From: Ashinkailepas kermadecensis
Lineage: Eukaryota > Arthropoda > Thecostraca > Neolepadidae
Direction of reading: 5' to 3'
Length of the DNA: 64,000 nt
Assembly: GCA_034440615.1 (NCBI GenBank)
Contig: JAOTOM010005179.1
Span: 707,001 to 771,000 of the forward strand
Shown: positions 27,962 to 40,692 of the stretch, piece by piece
Position numbering within the stretch: position 1 is the first letter of the stretch
Layout of the letters: each line of letters begins with the position of its first letter
The notes under the pieces: model-generated
The model's database searches: none
Told to the model about the DNA's origin: nothing
What the model saw: only the letters and a program-made list of their open reading frames with translations
Program-made: the position numbers and the translations under genes

Positions 27962-28163
27962 ATCCATACAAACAAGCACTGGCAAATGAGGAGGATGAGG
28001 GCGATTTCTTCGCCCTCCACCACATGTAGATGGAGAATTGTTCATTATTAACCATGCGATGTTGTATAACTAGAAGTGATTTTGAACAATGGTTACTCAC
28101 TCCCACCACCCCTGAGGTCTATTGGCCACAGTCTGAGGTCTATCGGTCACCCCTGAGGTCACA

Positions 28164-28480
28164 AGCAATGTTCTGTGGCGTGCCTCTCTCAACAGCCTGG
28201 ACCCCCCTCGTGAAACCAGGGCCTCTTTTACGGCTTTGCTCCCACCGTAACGGATCACGGATTTGACCAAGGGGGCCATCCAAAGTTTCAGTGGGAACTC
28301 GGACTTTAGAGCCGCCATTTCTCGCTGAGAGTGCCTGTTCCAATTGTGTCCCCTCCCCCTGAAACTAATAGCCGCAGTCCGGAAGAGTCGTCACGAAGCG
28401 ATGTTCCGTGGCGTGCCTCTCTCAACAGCCTGGACCCCTCCGTCAAACCAGGGCCTCTTCTACGGCTTTGGTCCCTCCGT
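28164..28480. repeat. GC-rich direct duplication of about 85 bp, 232 bp apart
   Basis: The segments from about 28164 and 28396 share gtggcgtgcctctctcaaca, then gcctggacccc, then ccagggcctcttctacggc-like sequence. They differ at several bases, so the duplication is older than the uniform minisatellites nearby. Confidence 0.8.
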
Positions 28481-29150
28481 CGGCCCATGGGCCCTTCACA
28501 TCTGCTCGGAACTCTCCCCGACAGCCCTAGGTCCTCTCCAGTGGCTAGGAGCCCATCTCAAACAGCCCAGAGGCCCTCTTTGATGGACAGGGTCTTCTCA
28601 GTCAGGTCGGGTGCTCCTCGTTCAAACGATTGGGCCACCTCCGTCAGGTCAGGGGCACTCTCTGCGGTTTGGGCCCCTCCGTTGGTCCATGGGCCCTTCA
28701 CATCTGCTGGGAACCCTCTCCGACAGTCCGGGGTCCTCTCCGGCGACTAGGAGCCCCTCTCCGTCGGCCCAGTGGCCCTTCATATTGACTCGTGGCCGTC
28801 TGCGGCGGCTCGGGTCCTCTCCGACGACAAGGGCCCCTTTGGTCGGCTCTGGAGCCCTCTTCGTTGGCTCAGGTGTCCTCTACTGATCGGGGCCCTCTCC
28901 ATCAGCTCGGAGGGCCTTCCAACGACCCGGACCCCTCCGTCGGCCACGATGTCCTTTACGCTGGCCCGGCCCGGGGTCCTCGTCGTCTGCTCGCGGGCAC
29001 TCTACGTCGACTCGTCATCGGCCTTCTTCATCTGCCCGGGACCCTCTACATCAGCTCGGAACCCCTTTCGTCGACCGGAGGTCCCTTCACGTTGGTCCAG
29101 GAGCCCTTCACGTTGGCAAGGGGCTCTCACCGGTCGCCCGGAAGCCCCAT
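28470..29150. repeat. degenerate 21-bp-class GC-rich tandem array
   Basis: About 680 bp of segments of roughly 18-25 bp following the pattern ggccct-t-c-cgtcggctcgg, for example gccctcttcgttggctcagg, acccctccgtcggccacga, gaccctctacatcagctcgg, ggtcccttcacgttggtcca. Average phase is near 21 bp, so Pro/Ser/Arg-rich frames of 130-144 codons stay open in more than one frame. Strong strand asymmetry (C and T on plus) and high unit divergence mark an ancient array. Confidence 0.72.
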
Positions 29151-29485
29151 GGAGGACCAAATTTATTGTGTGCCTCGTTGTGGCCTATGTTGAAGCAAGT
29201 GCTTAACGACTCCCCTTTGGCCCTGGATGGGTCATGACCCCATAGCCCTCTCGGATCCACCACTATCTGGGTCGCAACACAAGTTCAGCGCGAGGAGTCG
29301 TTGATGATGGAGTTGTAATGCAAAAGTGTATATATGATAATGGTTTGACGGTGTTACGATATAGGTGTTGTTTAGTACAAAATTGAAGTAACGGAATGCA
29401 GACGTCTTACTCCATGTATTATTTCCCTTGCTTTCATGACTACACAAGCTTTCCACCATATAAACTTAAGCTATCTTCAGGTGTG

Positions 29486-29571
29486 CTTCCTGTCACCGGT
29501 TCATAAAGAGTCAATTATGAACCGGTGCTAGGAAGTCGGTGCATTATTCGGCATTAATGCCGAATAATGCA
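29486..29571. repeat. two adjacent long hairpins (foldback element)
   Basis: The first hairpin has arms at 29486-29506 and 29515-29535: a perfect 13-bp core, CACCGGTTCATAA against TTATGAACCGGTG, is extended by CTTCCT/AGGAAG after a 2-base mismatch, around an 8-nt loop. Four bases later lies a perfect 32-nt palindrome (29540-29571) whose left arm is TGCATTATTCGGCATT. No target duplication was identified. It may be a foldback MITE remnant or a cruciform-forming site. Confidence 0.85.
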
Positions 29572-29984
29572 TTTTATACATCAAACGTACGTGCATGTCA
29601 GATACTCAGACAGACAGATGTTCTGCGAATGGCTCACTTGGTTTCACAACACTGATTTATATATTTATTAAGCTAAAGTAGCTGTGTTATGGATTGAAGT
29701 CAGGCTTCGGATGATCGGGCCATCACTGCCTGGGAAATTGGGCCGTACACGCGACACCAAGATACGCGTCTGTATACTGAGGCTCGTGCAGTCATCTTGG
29801 CAGGTACCCCTCCCCCGTAAGCCACGTTACCAGGCCGTGCAGGCACGCATGCTAACTCAACCTGTTCAGCATTCAATCTGGCGGACTGTCACGGCTATAA
29901 CTCGCACCAGTCGAGTGTTTATCACAGCGCCGACAATGCGCCACAATTCAGCGGGGCCAGGCCCGATTTACTGCACTGACACTG

Positions 29985-30500
29985 CCTCCGCCGTACCCCC
30001 TGCGACGAACCCGGCCGGCCGCACCCAGCAATGCATGCGACCACCATTGGTCGGCGGTGCGGTGGCGTGAACGGCCGGCTGCTCGGCCGTCACAATGGCC
30101 GCGCGCAATGGTGGCCGGAGCAGTGTCGGCCTAACTCGGCACGCGGCCGCCGCCTGCCGCTGCGGCGCACCCACACCGCCGGCGTGCACAGAAAAACAGG
30201 CACACGCGTCCGTCCGCACCACACCGCACCGCAGAGGTGCGCCTGGCGCAGCCGAGTTGTCGCCGTCGGAGCCATCATACTGCCGTCAATCGAATGGCCG
30301 GGAGCCACCCGTGGATGGCTTACATCGTCCTATAGAGATACGTGGCTTATGTCCTGTGATCGGAAATGGATAGCCCGGTGTCATGTGTTGTCCAACGTAG
30401 CAAGGTGTCCGCCGAGAACAGCTGTCCAAAGACCCGGGGAACGCACGTCGCAATGTCCTCGCACTCATTTCGCTTCATCGGCCGCAGCCTCGGCCTCTGG
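29985..30500. other. CpG/GGCCG-rich island 1
   Basis: The sequence shifts abruptly to very high GC with many intact CpGs and repeated ggccg, gcggc and cgccg words (for example cggccggctgctcggccgtc). Flanking DNA is AT-rich. Intact CpGs suggest no germline methylation or strong functional constraint. Short open frames on both strands look like GC-rich shadows. No protein is recognised; a promoter or regulatory island of an unseen gene is possible. Confidence 0.6.
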
Positions 30501-31859
30501 AAATGGTCGGGAAATTTATCGCGTCCTCAGTCTTGAATATGCATATCCCGGATCGTTCCGCCGTCCCGTTCAACGCTAAATTAATCTAAAATGGCTTAAC
30601 AGAAAGGCGAACCGGTTATTTTGAATTCAAGACTGCACGTGGGTGCATGCCTTCAGCATATTACAGCGGGGCCTGCAGTCTTGCAGGGAGCATGTGCAGT
30701 TAAAGGCGTTACGACGAAGCCGGCGATCGGTGCGTGTCAACAGTCATGCGATGGCAGCCTGCGAGCACTGGCCGCGGCTGCGCTGCTCTCAATATGGTGC
30801 GGTAATACCGCCGTCGTCATTTACAGATGGTCTGCAACGGCCGCCAAGTGGCACCAATAGCATGCAAGAGCGATCATAGCTGAAGGGCGCCGCCCTCGTA
30901 TTGATCCGGATACACGCCCGAAACGGTCGGCCGCCAGACATGACTGAAATCGTTGAGTCATAGAGTTGCACATCAAACGGTGGGCGCGCATCTTCCGCCA
31001 GTTCTGGGCACTGGGCCAACACGACCGTGTCTTTCAGACGGCCAGAATCGCTGAGGCGTTGTCTCGGCACTCCTTAATCTTCTGCTATCCTGGGGTGAGA
31101 CAAAATACGCCCCCTAAGCCTGTGATCAATCGTCTCTGAAATTGCAGCGTGACTTTCCTTTGAGCACACAGAAGCGCTAGTTGATCAGCCCGAGGAATTC
31201 CGCGCTATCTGATGGTGCCACAATGGCCTGGGGATCGCTGGATGGATAAGATACCGGGACCAAGCGCCGCCATGCTCGTTTCCGGCTATCATGGCGTCGG
31301 ATTCTCGGAGGGGCTTGTTTCTGGAGCTGACAAGCTACCCTAGGGATATTCATCAGGCGAGCGAGTTTGGTCTGGATACGGCGGGACACCGGCAGCCACA
31401 CTTAACGCAAATGGATTCGTTAAAAGGTCGATCTTGGCGGCAAATTTATGTCTCTTTTGGCGGTATGCCGCTGTTCCTCGTCTGAGTGCTAACGGTCTAA
31501 AATGTGTGGGCGCCGCGGGGCGCGTGGCAGGGCGGCCAGCACACTGGCCGAGATGTTCCGCCCAGCGCCGACGCCCAGATCGCCGCCGCGACAGCCACCA
31601 CACATTCGGCTCTCCCCCTTTTGACATTTCCCATCGAATTATTTCCCCGTTGGCAAAGCTGAGAAATAACGAGCGTCTGTAATTACACTTGCTGCGGCCA
31701 TTCATCATCCTTAGTCGTCTTGATTAGAAAGTATTAAAGTTGTAAATCTTCTCGCTGCAAAAACAGCGCGAGGCTGGGCGGCAAATGGCTGCCGAGCTGA
31801 GCGCACGGCCGGCTCGGCGGCACGCCACACGAGGCGGCCGTGCTGCTCATGACGCTGCC

Positions 31860-32745
31860 GGCGGCGCGCCGCCGCCGCTGGCGTGCCGATGGTGGCGTCT
31901 GTGCGGCACCGCCACCAGCCGCCGGCCACCCTCTGACTGACTGACAGACAGCCAGCCGCCGCTGACGTGCCGATGGTGGCGTCTGTGCGGCACCACCACC
32001 AGCCGCCGGCCACCCTCTGACTGACAGACAGCCAGCCTCCGCTGACGTGCCGATGGTGGCGTCTGTGCGGCACCACCACCAGCCGCCGGCCACCCTCTGA
32101 CTGACAGACAGCCAGCCGCCGCTGACGTGCCGATGGTGGCGTCTGTGCGGCACCACCACCAGCCGCCGGCCACCCTCTGACTGACTGACAGCCAGCCTCC
32201 GCTGACGTGCCGATGGTGGCGTCTGTGCGGCACCACCACCAGCCGCCGGCCACCCTCTGACTGACAGACAGCCAGCCGCCGCTGACGTGCCGATGGTGGC
32301 GTCTGTGCGGCACCACCACCAGCCGCCGGCCACCCTCTGACAGACAGACAGCCAGCCGCCGCTGACGTGCCGATGGTGGCGTCTGTGTGGCACCACCACC
32401 AGCCGCCGGCCACCCTCTGACTGACAGACAGCCAGCCGCCGCTGACGTGCCGATGGTGGCGTCTGTGTGGCACCACCACCAGCCGCCGCTGACGTGCCGA
32501 TGGTGGCGTCTGTGCGGCACCACCACCAGCCGCCGGCCACCCTCTGACTGACAGACAGACAGCCAGCCGCCGCTGACGTGCCGATGGTGGCGTCTGTGTG
32601 GCACCACCACCAGCCGCCGCTGACGTGCCGATGGTGGCGTCTGTGCGGCACCACCACCAGCCGCCGGCCACCCTCTGACTGACAGACAGCCAGCCGCCGC
32701 TGACGTGCCGATGGTGGCGTCTGTGCGGCACCATCACCAGCCGCC
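31860..32745. repeat. 80-bp GC-rich minisatellite, 12 units with 84- and 47-bp variants
   Basis: The landmark gatggtggcgtctgtgcgg recurs at 31888, 31972, 32052, 32132, 32212, 32292, 32372, 32452, 32499, 32583, 32630 and 32710. Spacing is 80 bp, except 84 bp (an extra ctga/caga tetranucleotide) and 47 bp (units lacking a 33-bp block). The unit has no stop in any minus frame, so three minus frames run open for 300-434 codons; these are not genes. The end of each unit is itself a ctga/caga microsatellite. The array is embedded in a CpG-rich island. Confidence 0.96.
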
Positions 32746-35700
32746 CGGTCGGCCGCCGGCCGTCTGCTGGGACGCGTTGTCTGCTTTTTGTTGTGCCACA
32801 CGGCGCGCCGTTGATGTGATCTGGAGGAATGTAGGCGTGGAATGTAGAGATGACATCCACAGTTCGGCCATTGTAGAATACTGAGCAGCTCGTCCGTTAG
32901 CCGGGTGTCGTCGGCTGAGACCAGCTGAGAGCAGGCTCCATCTCCCCTTATTCTAGGTGGTCTCCCTCGGCAGTTCACATTCACCCTTGCCCACAAGGGA
33001 TCAGAATAGGGGAGACGTGGAGCCAGTAATGACTGCATGTGTCTCCATCGAATACTTGATGCTCAGTGGGATGGAGTGCTGCTGAGCTGTTTCTAGATTG
33101 GCCCACCAGAGATGTTCTGCCAAGGTTTTCTGCACGCATCGTGTCCAAAAATGTGCCTGAGGAGGATGGATGGCACCAGTTAGATGAGATGCTGGGCCAG
33201 ATATATCGCTGAAATTGCCTCCATTTATCCAATCTGAAGTTCGTTATGCTTCTCTGACAGGCCTCGGCCATTGAATTTCACCGTTCGTGCCTCCCTTTAT
33301 CTTCTAAAGCACCCACTGGTGCTCGGAATCTGGGGAGAATGCTCAGGCGAGGAAGGCTGCGACATTGCACACTGCCATGGACCAATACGTCTGCCAACAC
33401 CGTAAAACTTCTTCAGCTCATTGCCAGGGTGCAAAAGCCTTGTGTGGCGGCCATTGACTAGCCACAAGCACCAGTGGAATGGACCTGAGCCGAAATAGTA
33501 CCGTCTAAATCAGACCGTGTATAACAATTCGAAGCAGTAATACTCTGTGTCCATTTTTCGTCGGCTATCGTGCCGCCCGGCCGGCCCGCGATATTGGCGC
33601 TCGTACTTTGTAATCTTCTCGCCAGTCGTTTGTAAAAGATCTGGTTAGATTTGGTGAAATAGGAGATTTGTATGTTATACTTGGGAACAACACTCACGTT
33701 CTAGAACTGTCTGTTTCGGCAGCAGCGAGACGGCCCGCCTCGATCTCGCTGCATACAAAGGACCACTGCCAAGTCGACGGGAGGGTGAACACCCCTGCGC
33801 GCACTCGCGCGGTTCTCGCTATTTGCATCCTATATATCACAGCTAATTAGCTTCCAAGTTTTGGCTTCGAAACCCTTCAGGTCAGCTATGTACCTGTCCT
33901 CTCGAAAGCAGTTCCTCAGGCGTGGTTAATATTTCGTACCATAGTCAATAGTCAATTATCGGCTGAGTGGCAATGGTACGGACCATGGCAGAACTCAGCG
34001 TTTGCTGCATTCACATTTCATGCATACACTGCATCTATTTTGGTATGTTGCTTTTTACAGCGTAATACCCACTGCTTTGTGATGCTCTTAATACAGCTCA
34101 ACGTTCTGCACTTCATTTTTGTAACATCACCATCGTGCTCACCGTAATCCTGATGGTGTATTTATCTCGGAGATAAATCTCAAAGACTCGCGAGTACGAC
34201 ATAGCTTACGATTTTAACATCACTACAGCCCTAGGGCAAATTCGATTTAGTTCTCCTTCAGCTTGGTTTCGGATAGTTCTTTGTGTTTAAAGATCTGGCT
34301 TATTAACGTAATCAATTGCACTTACGCCTGAACCTATAAGCTTAACCAGTCAGTATGAGAAGCCTTTCGAACTGAGGCAGCATCATCTATTTTGCGTCTG
34401 TTATAATAGCGTTACTCCGAGATATAGCTCTCAGTTATTCCATAACTTTGAAGAAATTTTACAATAAGACAGAGCTTGCTATATACGGGGCCTTAAACTA
34501 TGTGGGCAGTGCAATTCACAGCCAATAGCTATTAAAGAAAGTGTTCCAGAAAATACTGCTTCCATTAAGACAGCAGACCCAAAGCATGGTGAGCATATTT
34601 CATGCGGCTGCAACGGTGGCTGCGGAGTACTCCATAAGGCCATGCACCGAGTTTGGCTAGCTTCAGCACGAATCGACACGGGATGTAGCAACTGAGACCA
34701 AATGCGTGTCATTGAGCACAATATGCCGCCCTCCACTATCTTAGTTCTCAGAAGGGTGCACAACAGAGGCTCCATCGTCAGTCAAAATATGTTTTAATTG
34801 AGCCTGTGTGGCGCGCCTTGGCACGCACAAACAATTCCGTAAATTCCCATCGGTTACGGCCTTAAATATCTGGCACATAAACCACTGCGTAAAAAAAACG
34901 ATGCCTGTGTAAGTTACTGGGTGCTGCCTACTTGATGAATTCAAAATCATCGTCGCTATGTAAAAGGCGTGATGCTGTCGTTTCACTGTACGGTTCTGTT
35001 CATGATAACGCAAAATGAGCTAATGCTATCCGTCCGTTGCTGCGCCCGACGACACGTGGTATGATTTATTACACGTTCTCCAAGATAATATTTCGGCTGT
35101 GATTAACCAACTGGCGTACTCGCAATGCAGCGGAGAACAATGCAATTGGCTAGTCCCGGCTACGAATCCGGTACCTAGAGCTGAAATGGACATGCTGGAC
35201 AACATTACAGGCGCATGGATGATGGGTCACTGGTATCTCATACAATTGTATGCTAATTTAGTTCGATGATAAGTTGCTGGGACTCGTGAATTGTTCAGTG
35301 TCAGTATCAACCACTTAAATTGTCTTCTGGTGGCGCAAAAGAACTAGCTTGACATATCCATCAATGACGGAACCAGCCAGCGGGATACGCATAGCGTTGA
35401 GTCTGAGGATATCTCTGGATTGCTTTTCGCGAGGAAGTAGAATTACACCTGGTTGGTTCTCAGCGCGCTAATATTAGTAATGGCAGCGAAGCCATTGGCA
35501 ATGCTAGTCATATCCACACACCTAGAAATTACATGGGTTGAATTGGTGTCAGCATTATTCTTGCAGATGGCCTTGCATGTACCTATACTGATTGTTTCTG
35601 TTCCGCCTGTTCAATATTGGTAGGGCATCAGAACTGGCTTACACGCGAAATTCCGTATGTTTGACGTCGATCGGGACACCATTGTTATGTTTTGTCTCTA

Positions 35701-36839
35701 ACTGCTCTAGAAGTACAAGTTGAACTTTATTTTCAGGTGGAGCATTTTCCAGGTAGCTGGCATGAAGTGAGTGACTGTAATGAATATGTTTGATTCATAT
35801 TGACAGTGTGAATGTGATAGTAATAAGATAAAATAGTATGCATTCCCATAGGTCGTATTCCAACGCCTCAACATATCACCGTATTCATGGAATGTAGCCA
35901 AAACGCTCTAAAAAAACATTCAATTTCAGTCAATTTGTTGTATTTAGGTAATACTCAAAACTTTTAAGGGAATACTGACTAAAAATGGCGACGTATCGAA
36001 ATGTTCAAGTAGAACAAACCGTCTAGGTTTCAATTTTGAGTCATATCATCAGCATGTTCATCCTCTTGAATGTCATGCTCTACTTTGCGCTAGACCATCT
36101 CTAATTATTTACAAGAACATCGGTTTTGTTCTGTTTGCATGCCTCATTGCCTCCAATGCTGGCGTTTCCCACATGTTTCTAGATTTTACACTGGGCTCGA
36201 TGGAATCCCGCTCATTCAAAATGTCGAAATTAAGATGTGTATTTGCCCCTACCGAATTTCATAAAACATTTGCGCTGCTACTGTGCCGAGCATTTACACC
36301 CAGATAAGATAAGAGTCCACCGTGGTGAATATGATGGCTGTGATAAAAATCCACTCAATCTACCTTGTGTGCTGTAGTTCGGCGATGGGAACGGTGCATG
36401 CTGTCTCTGCATGCACAGAGAACTGCCGGGCTGCTATGCAGCTTTAGGATGCTGCTTTCGTTTTTCTTTCCGAACCATGAGCCCGAAACGATTATTACAA
36501 TTACCAGCCATTTGGAGTACTTAGTTTACTAGATTTGATGCAAATATTACTGAGCCTACGCATTGCACCCCTAATATTGCCATCGAGTGACAACTTGAAG
36601 CCGTTGGTATGATTAGACCAGGCAAAATTGAAGATAAACACTGGCATATGGCGATGTAGTAACTTACAGAACCTTGTCTACCGAAATGTCCTTCCCCAGT
36701 GCGGAAAACGCCATGCAGATTACACAATCGCCACAGTTGCTTTTTAAGTGTCAGTGTTTGGTATAGATAGGCACCGATTCCAAATGCCAATACCCCGTCA
36801 ATCCGCAGTGTTGCAGTGCACAGCATTTCCCGTGCATGT
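32746..36839. other. no recognisable gene over about 4.1 kb
   Basis: Unique-looking DNA. The minus frames at 34479-35013 (98 and 90 codons) have no motif I recognise. No tandem repeat is visible. Confidence 0.5.
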
Positions 36840-37020
36840 CAGCCGACAGTGTGGCCGGCCCAGCCCGGAGCCGCACTTGGCCCTGCCAGCCGTGTAAACT
36901 ATTCAAGATGGCTGCCGAGGCGGCGCCGGTCGGCTGCAGAGCTCGCCGCCGGCGGCCGCCAACATGGCGGCGGCAAAGTCGGCCGCTCGGCCCGCCCAGG
37001 CGGCGCCAGCTCAATGGCAA
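36840..37020. other. CpG-rich island 2 with YY1/Pho-like ATGGC motifs
   Basis: A short GC-rich block contains AAGATGGCTGCC at 36906 and CAACATGGCGGC at 36961, close to the known YY1/Pho consensus (core GCCAT on the other strand). A related GTAATGGCGGC lies at 37168. The islands at 30.0 kb and 31.8 kb hold the same word (30095, 31785). Protein binding is inference. Confidence 0.5.
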
Positions 37021-37789
37021 TTTCTAACTTGCATTGAAGAGACACGACATTTGGTAATTAAGAAATGGGCACGTCAGCGCGCGGGAAAGTACATGTCTTA
37101 TTTTATAATTGAAAATTACTTCAATCAAAAGCTGATTTTCGACTCTGGACGTTATCTGCAATATCCGTAATGGCGGCAGCTAGTATTGATAAAAACCAAG
37201 GTGGATATTTGTAGTGGATGCGGGTAAGGGGAGTGGGGACGTAAGGGTAGCCCCCTCCCCACAAGGCAGAGTATGTAGCTGAGTAAAATTTCGAATCCTG
37301 AAACTTGACTGACACTTGCAATAATCTGTTTGAATCCCCCTGAATCGTTGGCGTGAACCATATGCTTAGTAGTGGTTGTGGTACCAACTCGATCCTGAAC
37401 ACTTCCTGTATCTTCTGAACACAGCCCTGAACACAGGCCATGAATTTGCCGCTTGGCATGAATCGGCACACTGGATTTCCAACGTTTTAATTTGCCTTTG
37501 CGGAACTTTGAGGTGTTTTGATAAGCACCCGGGGTGGGATTGAACATACATGAAGTGGCTGTCGGTTGCATTGTTGGAAGTGCAGTTCGCTCAAGTTCAA
37601 AATCAAAGAACCTTGATTGACACACATAGCAGCGAGCTTGAGACTCTGCAACAGATAGCGCAATAGTGCTGGTCACAAGGTACGTAGAATGCTCCCGTCC
37701 GACGGTGGCAATGAAGCATGTGTGCACATTGAACGCATTACAAATGCAAATCACCGAGTGCACATTGGCTGCCAAACGTTGACCGGCTG

Positions 37790-38220
37790 CTTGCGCCACT
37801 GGACGGTACGCCACACGTGGCCGTCCAAACGTGTCGCGTCGGCCACCCGCCCGTGACACACTGTAGTGGCTCACGGCGTCACCACCACGACACGTTTATG
37901 AAGACGTCGAAACAAGAAGCACTGATTTTCCATTGTGAGCTCGTCGCTGGCGACAAACGCCGGCCGTCGCCGATAAATATGCGCACTGACCACGCGGGCG
38001 TGATGGACGCACACCTCGCCACCGGCCACCTGCTCACGTGCACACTGCAGCTGCCACAAAGCGTATACACAGCACTTCACTACAGCCCACGACAACACCG
38101 GGCACGCCGGACACGCCAGGCGCCAGCAGAGCGGCGACCTGCGTCCCCCCTGCACGGAGCCGTGTGAAAAACTGGCCTGGAAGCGCCGACTCACCCCTCT
38201 GGCTGCTGCTGCTCCTTTCG
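37790..38220. other. CpG-rich island 3
   Basis: A GC-rich block with many CpGs (cacgcgggcgtgatggacgc, cgccggccgtcgccgataaa). Open frames of up to 133 codons on either strand overlap each other and resemble nothing known to me. Confidence 0.5.
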
Positions 38221-39025
38221 CGTTCTCGGTCAGGGACGGTATCCATAAAATATGGCCCTGTGGCTCTATATCAGCCCTTGAGCCGCGCCACGTGCACCAG
38301 AGCTTTGACCCTTTGCTATAGGTTTATAACCGGGGAATATTTCAAGGCCGGACCGTCTATAAACCCCTTCCTGATGTCCAAGTTCAGGCAACCATGCGAC
38401 GGAATGGGTGATTGCCGTGCTCTGGGGGGAGCATCGTAAGCAATAAACAGGATCGAAATGTTTAGCTGGATCGGTTATTGGGAGAGCTAGTACCATACAG
38501 CACTTTTCTATCGCAATTTGCATACTCTAGCACATCATGCTGCTTATATTTGTAAGCACGACATAAGCTTAGCGCGCCTATGCTTACTGATGACCGATTA
38601 TTTCTCTTTGGGTGCATTAATCTTCTTGAGCCACCGGCTGTGTCTTGCGCAAATAATTGTCCGGCATGCTTTGTTGCCTGCTGCACGAGTAACGCTCAGC
38701 CCATGCCGATAAATATGTGTACGCCTTGCATGCTATTTATGTCGACGTCCCTGACTTTGAAGCAGATCTCCGAATGGAATAGCTCCTCGGCGTTGCTGAG
38801 GATGTGAAGTAGTAAATTATGGTGCCGTAAATATTGTGATAAAATGTAATAATAACTAGTGGCGTTTTTCCATGATTTCATATAATGACTGCGTTTATTG
38901 CCAAAGAGCAGCATCAGCTGAATTGTGTGCGACCAACATCCGAACGCATATCTCATTACTAGCAGACATCTACCGCGCATCTGGTAACCTTGAAGACCAA
39001 ACGTACATGCCATTACATATCTGCT

Positions 39026-39281
39026 AGAAGGACGCCTCAGTACAGTAGTCTGTTGCGATGCCAGAAGGACGTCTCAGTACAGTAGTCTGTTGCGATACCA
39101 GAAGGACGTCTCAGTACAGTAGTCTGTTGCATGCCAGAAGGACGCCTCAGTACAGTAGTCTGTTGCGATGCCAGAAGGACGCCTCAGTGCAGTAGTCTGT
39201 TGCGATGCTAGAAGGACGCCTCGGTGCAGTAGTCTGTTGCGATACCAGAAGGACGTCTCAGTACAGTAGTTTGTTGCGATG
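39026..39281. repeat. 37-bp minisatellite, 7 copies
   Basis: Units begin agaaggacgcctcagtacag (variants gacgtctcag and ctcagtgcag) and end gtctgttgcgatgcc. One unit has a 2-bp loss. It is unrelated in sequence to the 37-bp array at 12.9 kb. Confidence 0.95.
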
Positions 39282-40105
39282 ACAAGCAAAAGCTGAAATG
39301 AATTAGAATGCGGCGAATTAGCTTAAGGAATTGATAGCGGCGAAGCTCTCCGCAGTTCACTGGCGGCGCCACGGGAAAGCGGAGCCCATGATTACTGGAC
39401 GTTACCACAGCGCACAATTGACGTGACGTCCATCAAAACGCGTCGATCTCGACAATCTGCAGATTTCAGTGAACAATGGAGTAACATACAGCATCAGCGT
39501 GAATCGTATATAAGCTGATTAATTAGTGACGGATTAACCTCTCAACGTTGAAAATGGCATTCGACACAGCAGCAATTGCTGATTTGACTACTTATTGAAA
39601 ATAGCCTCAAGCCTCACAACAAGCTGAAGACAAAAATCCGAAACGAAGAGTTATGATGTGATTTTTTATTGATTCGTAAGTTTTGAAACTGCTTCTTTGA
39701 CAAGCAAGCAGCGACGCATCCAATGATAATACTCATTTCTGTGGGATGACGATAAGCCGAGGTAGCGCCGACAAATGCGCCTGGCAATTACAAAAGCCGG
39801 TAATTTTTGACAGTCAATTACATTATTTAGTTGATTGACACTGAACGTCTGACAACACAAAACAACCATTGACTGTCCTAAGATTAGCATGGTGAGGAAA
39901 TGAAGTTGCTAGCTCTGGGAAGGACTATTCGAAGTTATTATAAGATAGCTATTAATAGTTTGTGAGCAATGAAAAGTGTAACGTTTGTGACCAGGCGTTT
40001 AGGGTCTTGTGCCGCTCACATTCTTTAGCTCACCCATTGCATATGAATGGAACTTCGTCGGGACTCGCTGGACTCGCACTCGCTGGTGGTCAGTACCAAA
40101 CTCGC

Positions 40106-40526
40106 TTTGGGACGATGGACGAGCGAGGTAGCTTGGGACGATGGACGAGCGAGGTAGCTTGGGACGATGGACGAGCGAGGTAGTTTGGGACGATGGACGA
40201 GTGAGGTAGCTTGGGACGATGGACGAGCGAGGTAGCTTGGGACGATGGACGAGCGAGGTAGCTTGGGACGATGGACGAGCGAGGTAGCTTTGGGACGATG
40301 GACGAGCGAGGTAGCTTGGGACGATGAACGAGCGAGGTAGTTTGGGACGATGGACGAGCGAGGTAGTTTGGGACGATGGACGAGCGAGGTAGTTTGGGAC
40401 GATGGACGAGCGAGGTAGTTTGGGACGATGGACGAGCGAGGTAGCTTGGGACGATGGACGAGCGAGGTAGTTTGGGACGATGGACGAGCGAGGTAGCTTT
40501 GGGACGATGGACGAGCGAGGTAGCTT
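40106..40526. repeat. 27/28-bp minisatellite, about 15.5 copies
   Basis: Units begin ttgggacgatggacgagcga, with end variants gtagc/gtagt and occasional extra T (28 bp). Divergence is very low, pointing to recent amplification or homogenisation. Open minus frames through the array are artefacts. Confidence 0.97.
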
Positions 40527-40621
40527 GCTAAAAGCGTGGTGCACTCAAATATCCGTGTCCATCAATCATACGGGCATTGACATGAGTGCTTACAAGGTTA
40601 TACCAGAGGTGGAAAATACCA

Positions 40622-40692
40622 AAAATGTTGCGCCGGAGATGCCCTGGCCAAAATGTTGCGCCGGAGATGCCCTGGCCAAAATGTTGCCCTGG
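40622..40692. repeat. 28-bp minisatellite, 2.5 copies
   Basis: Units begin aaaatgttgcgccggagatg; the third is truncated (aaaatgttgccctggcc). It lies 100 bp after the 27-bp array and is unrelated to it. Confidence 0.9.

Noticed and set aside
31734..33038. 434-codon minus-strand open frame and its 299- and 337-codon neighbours
   Set aside because: They run through the 80-bp tandem array in three different frames at once; the unit simply lacks stops on that strand.
34479..35013. Possible mariner-like transposase on minus (MRYHEQNRTVKRQHH...)
   Set aside because: Superficial resemblance to the middle of mariner transposases only; no DD(E/D) context and no inverted terminal repeats.
37152..37874. 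240-codon minus open frame
   Set aside because: Long enough to consider, but it shows no motif I recognise, spans a composition change, overlaps other open frames and lacks visible splice context. Not annotated as a gene.
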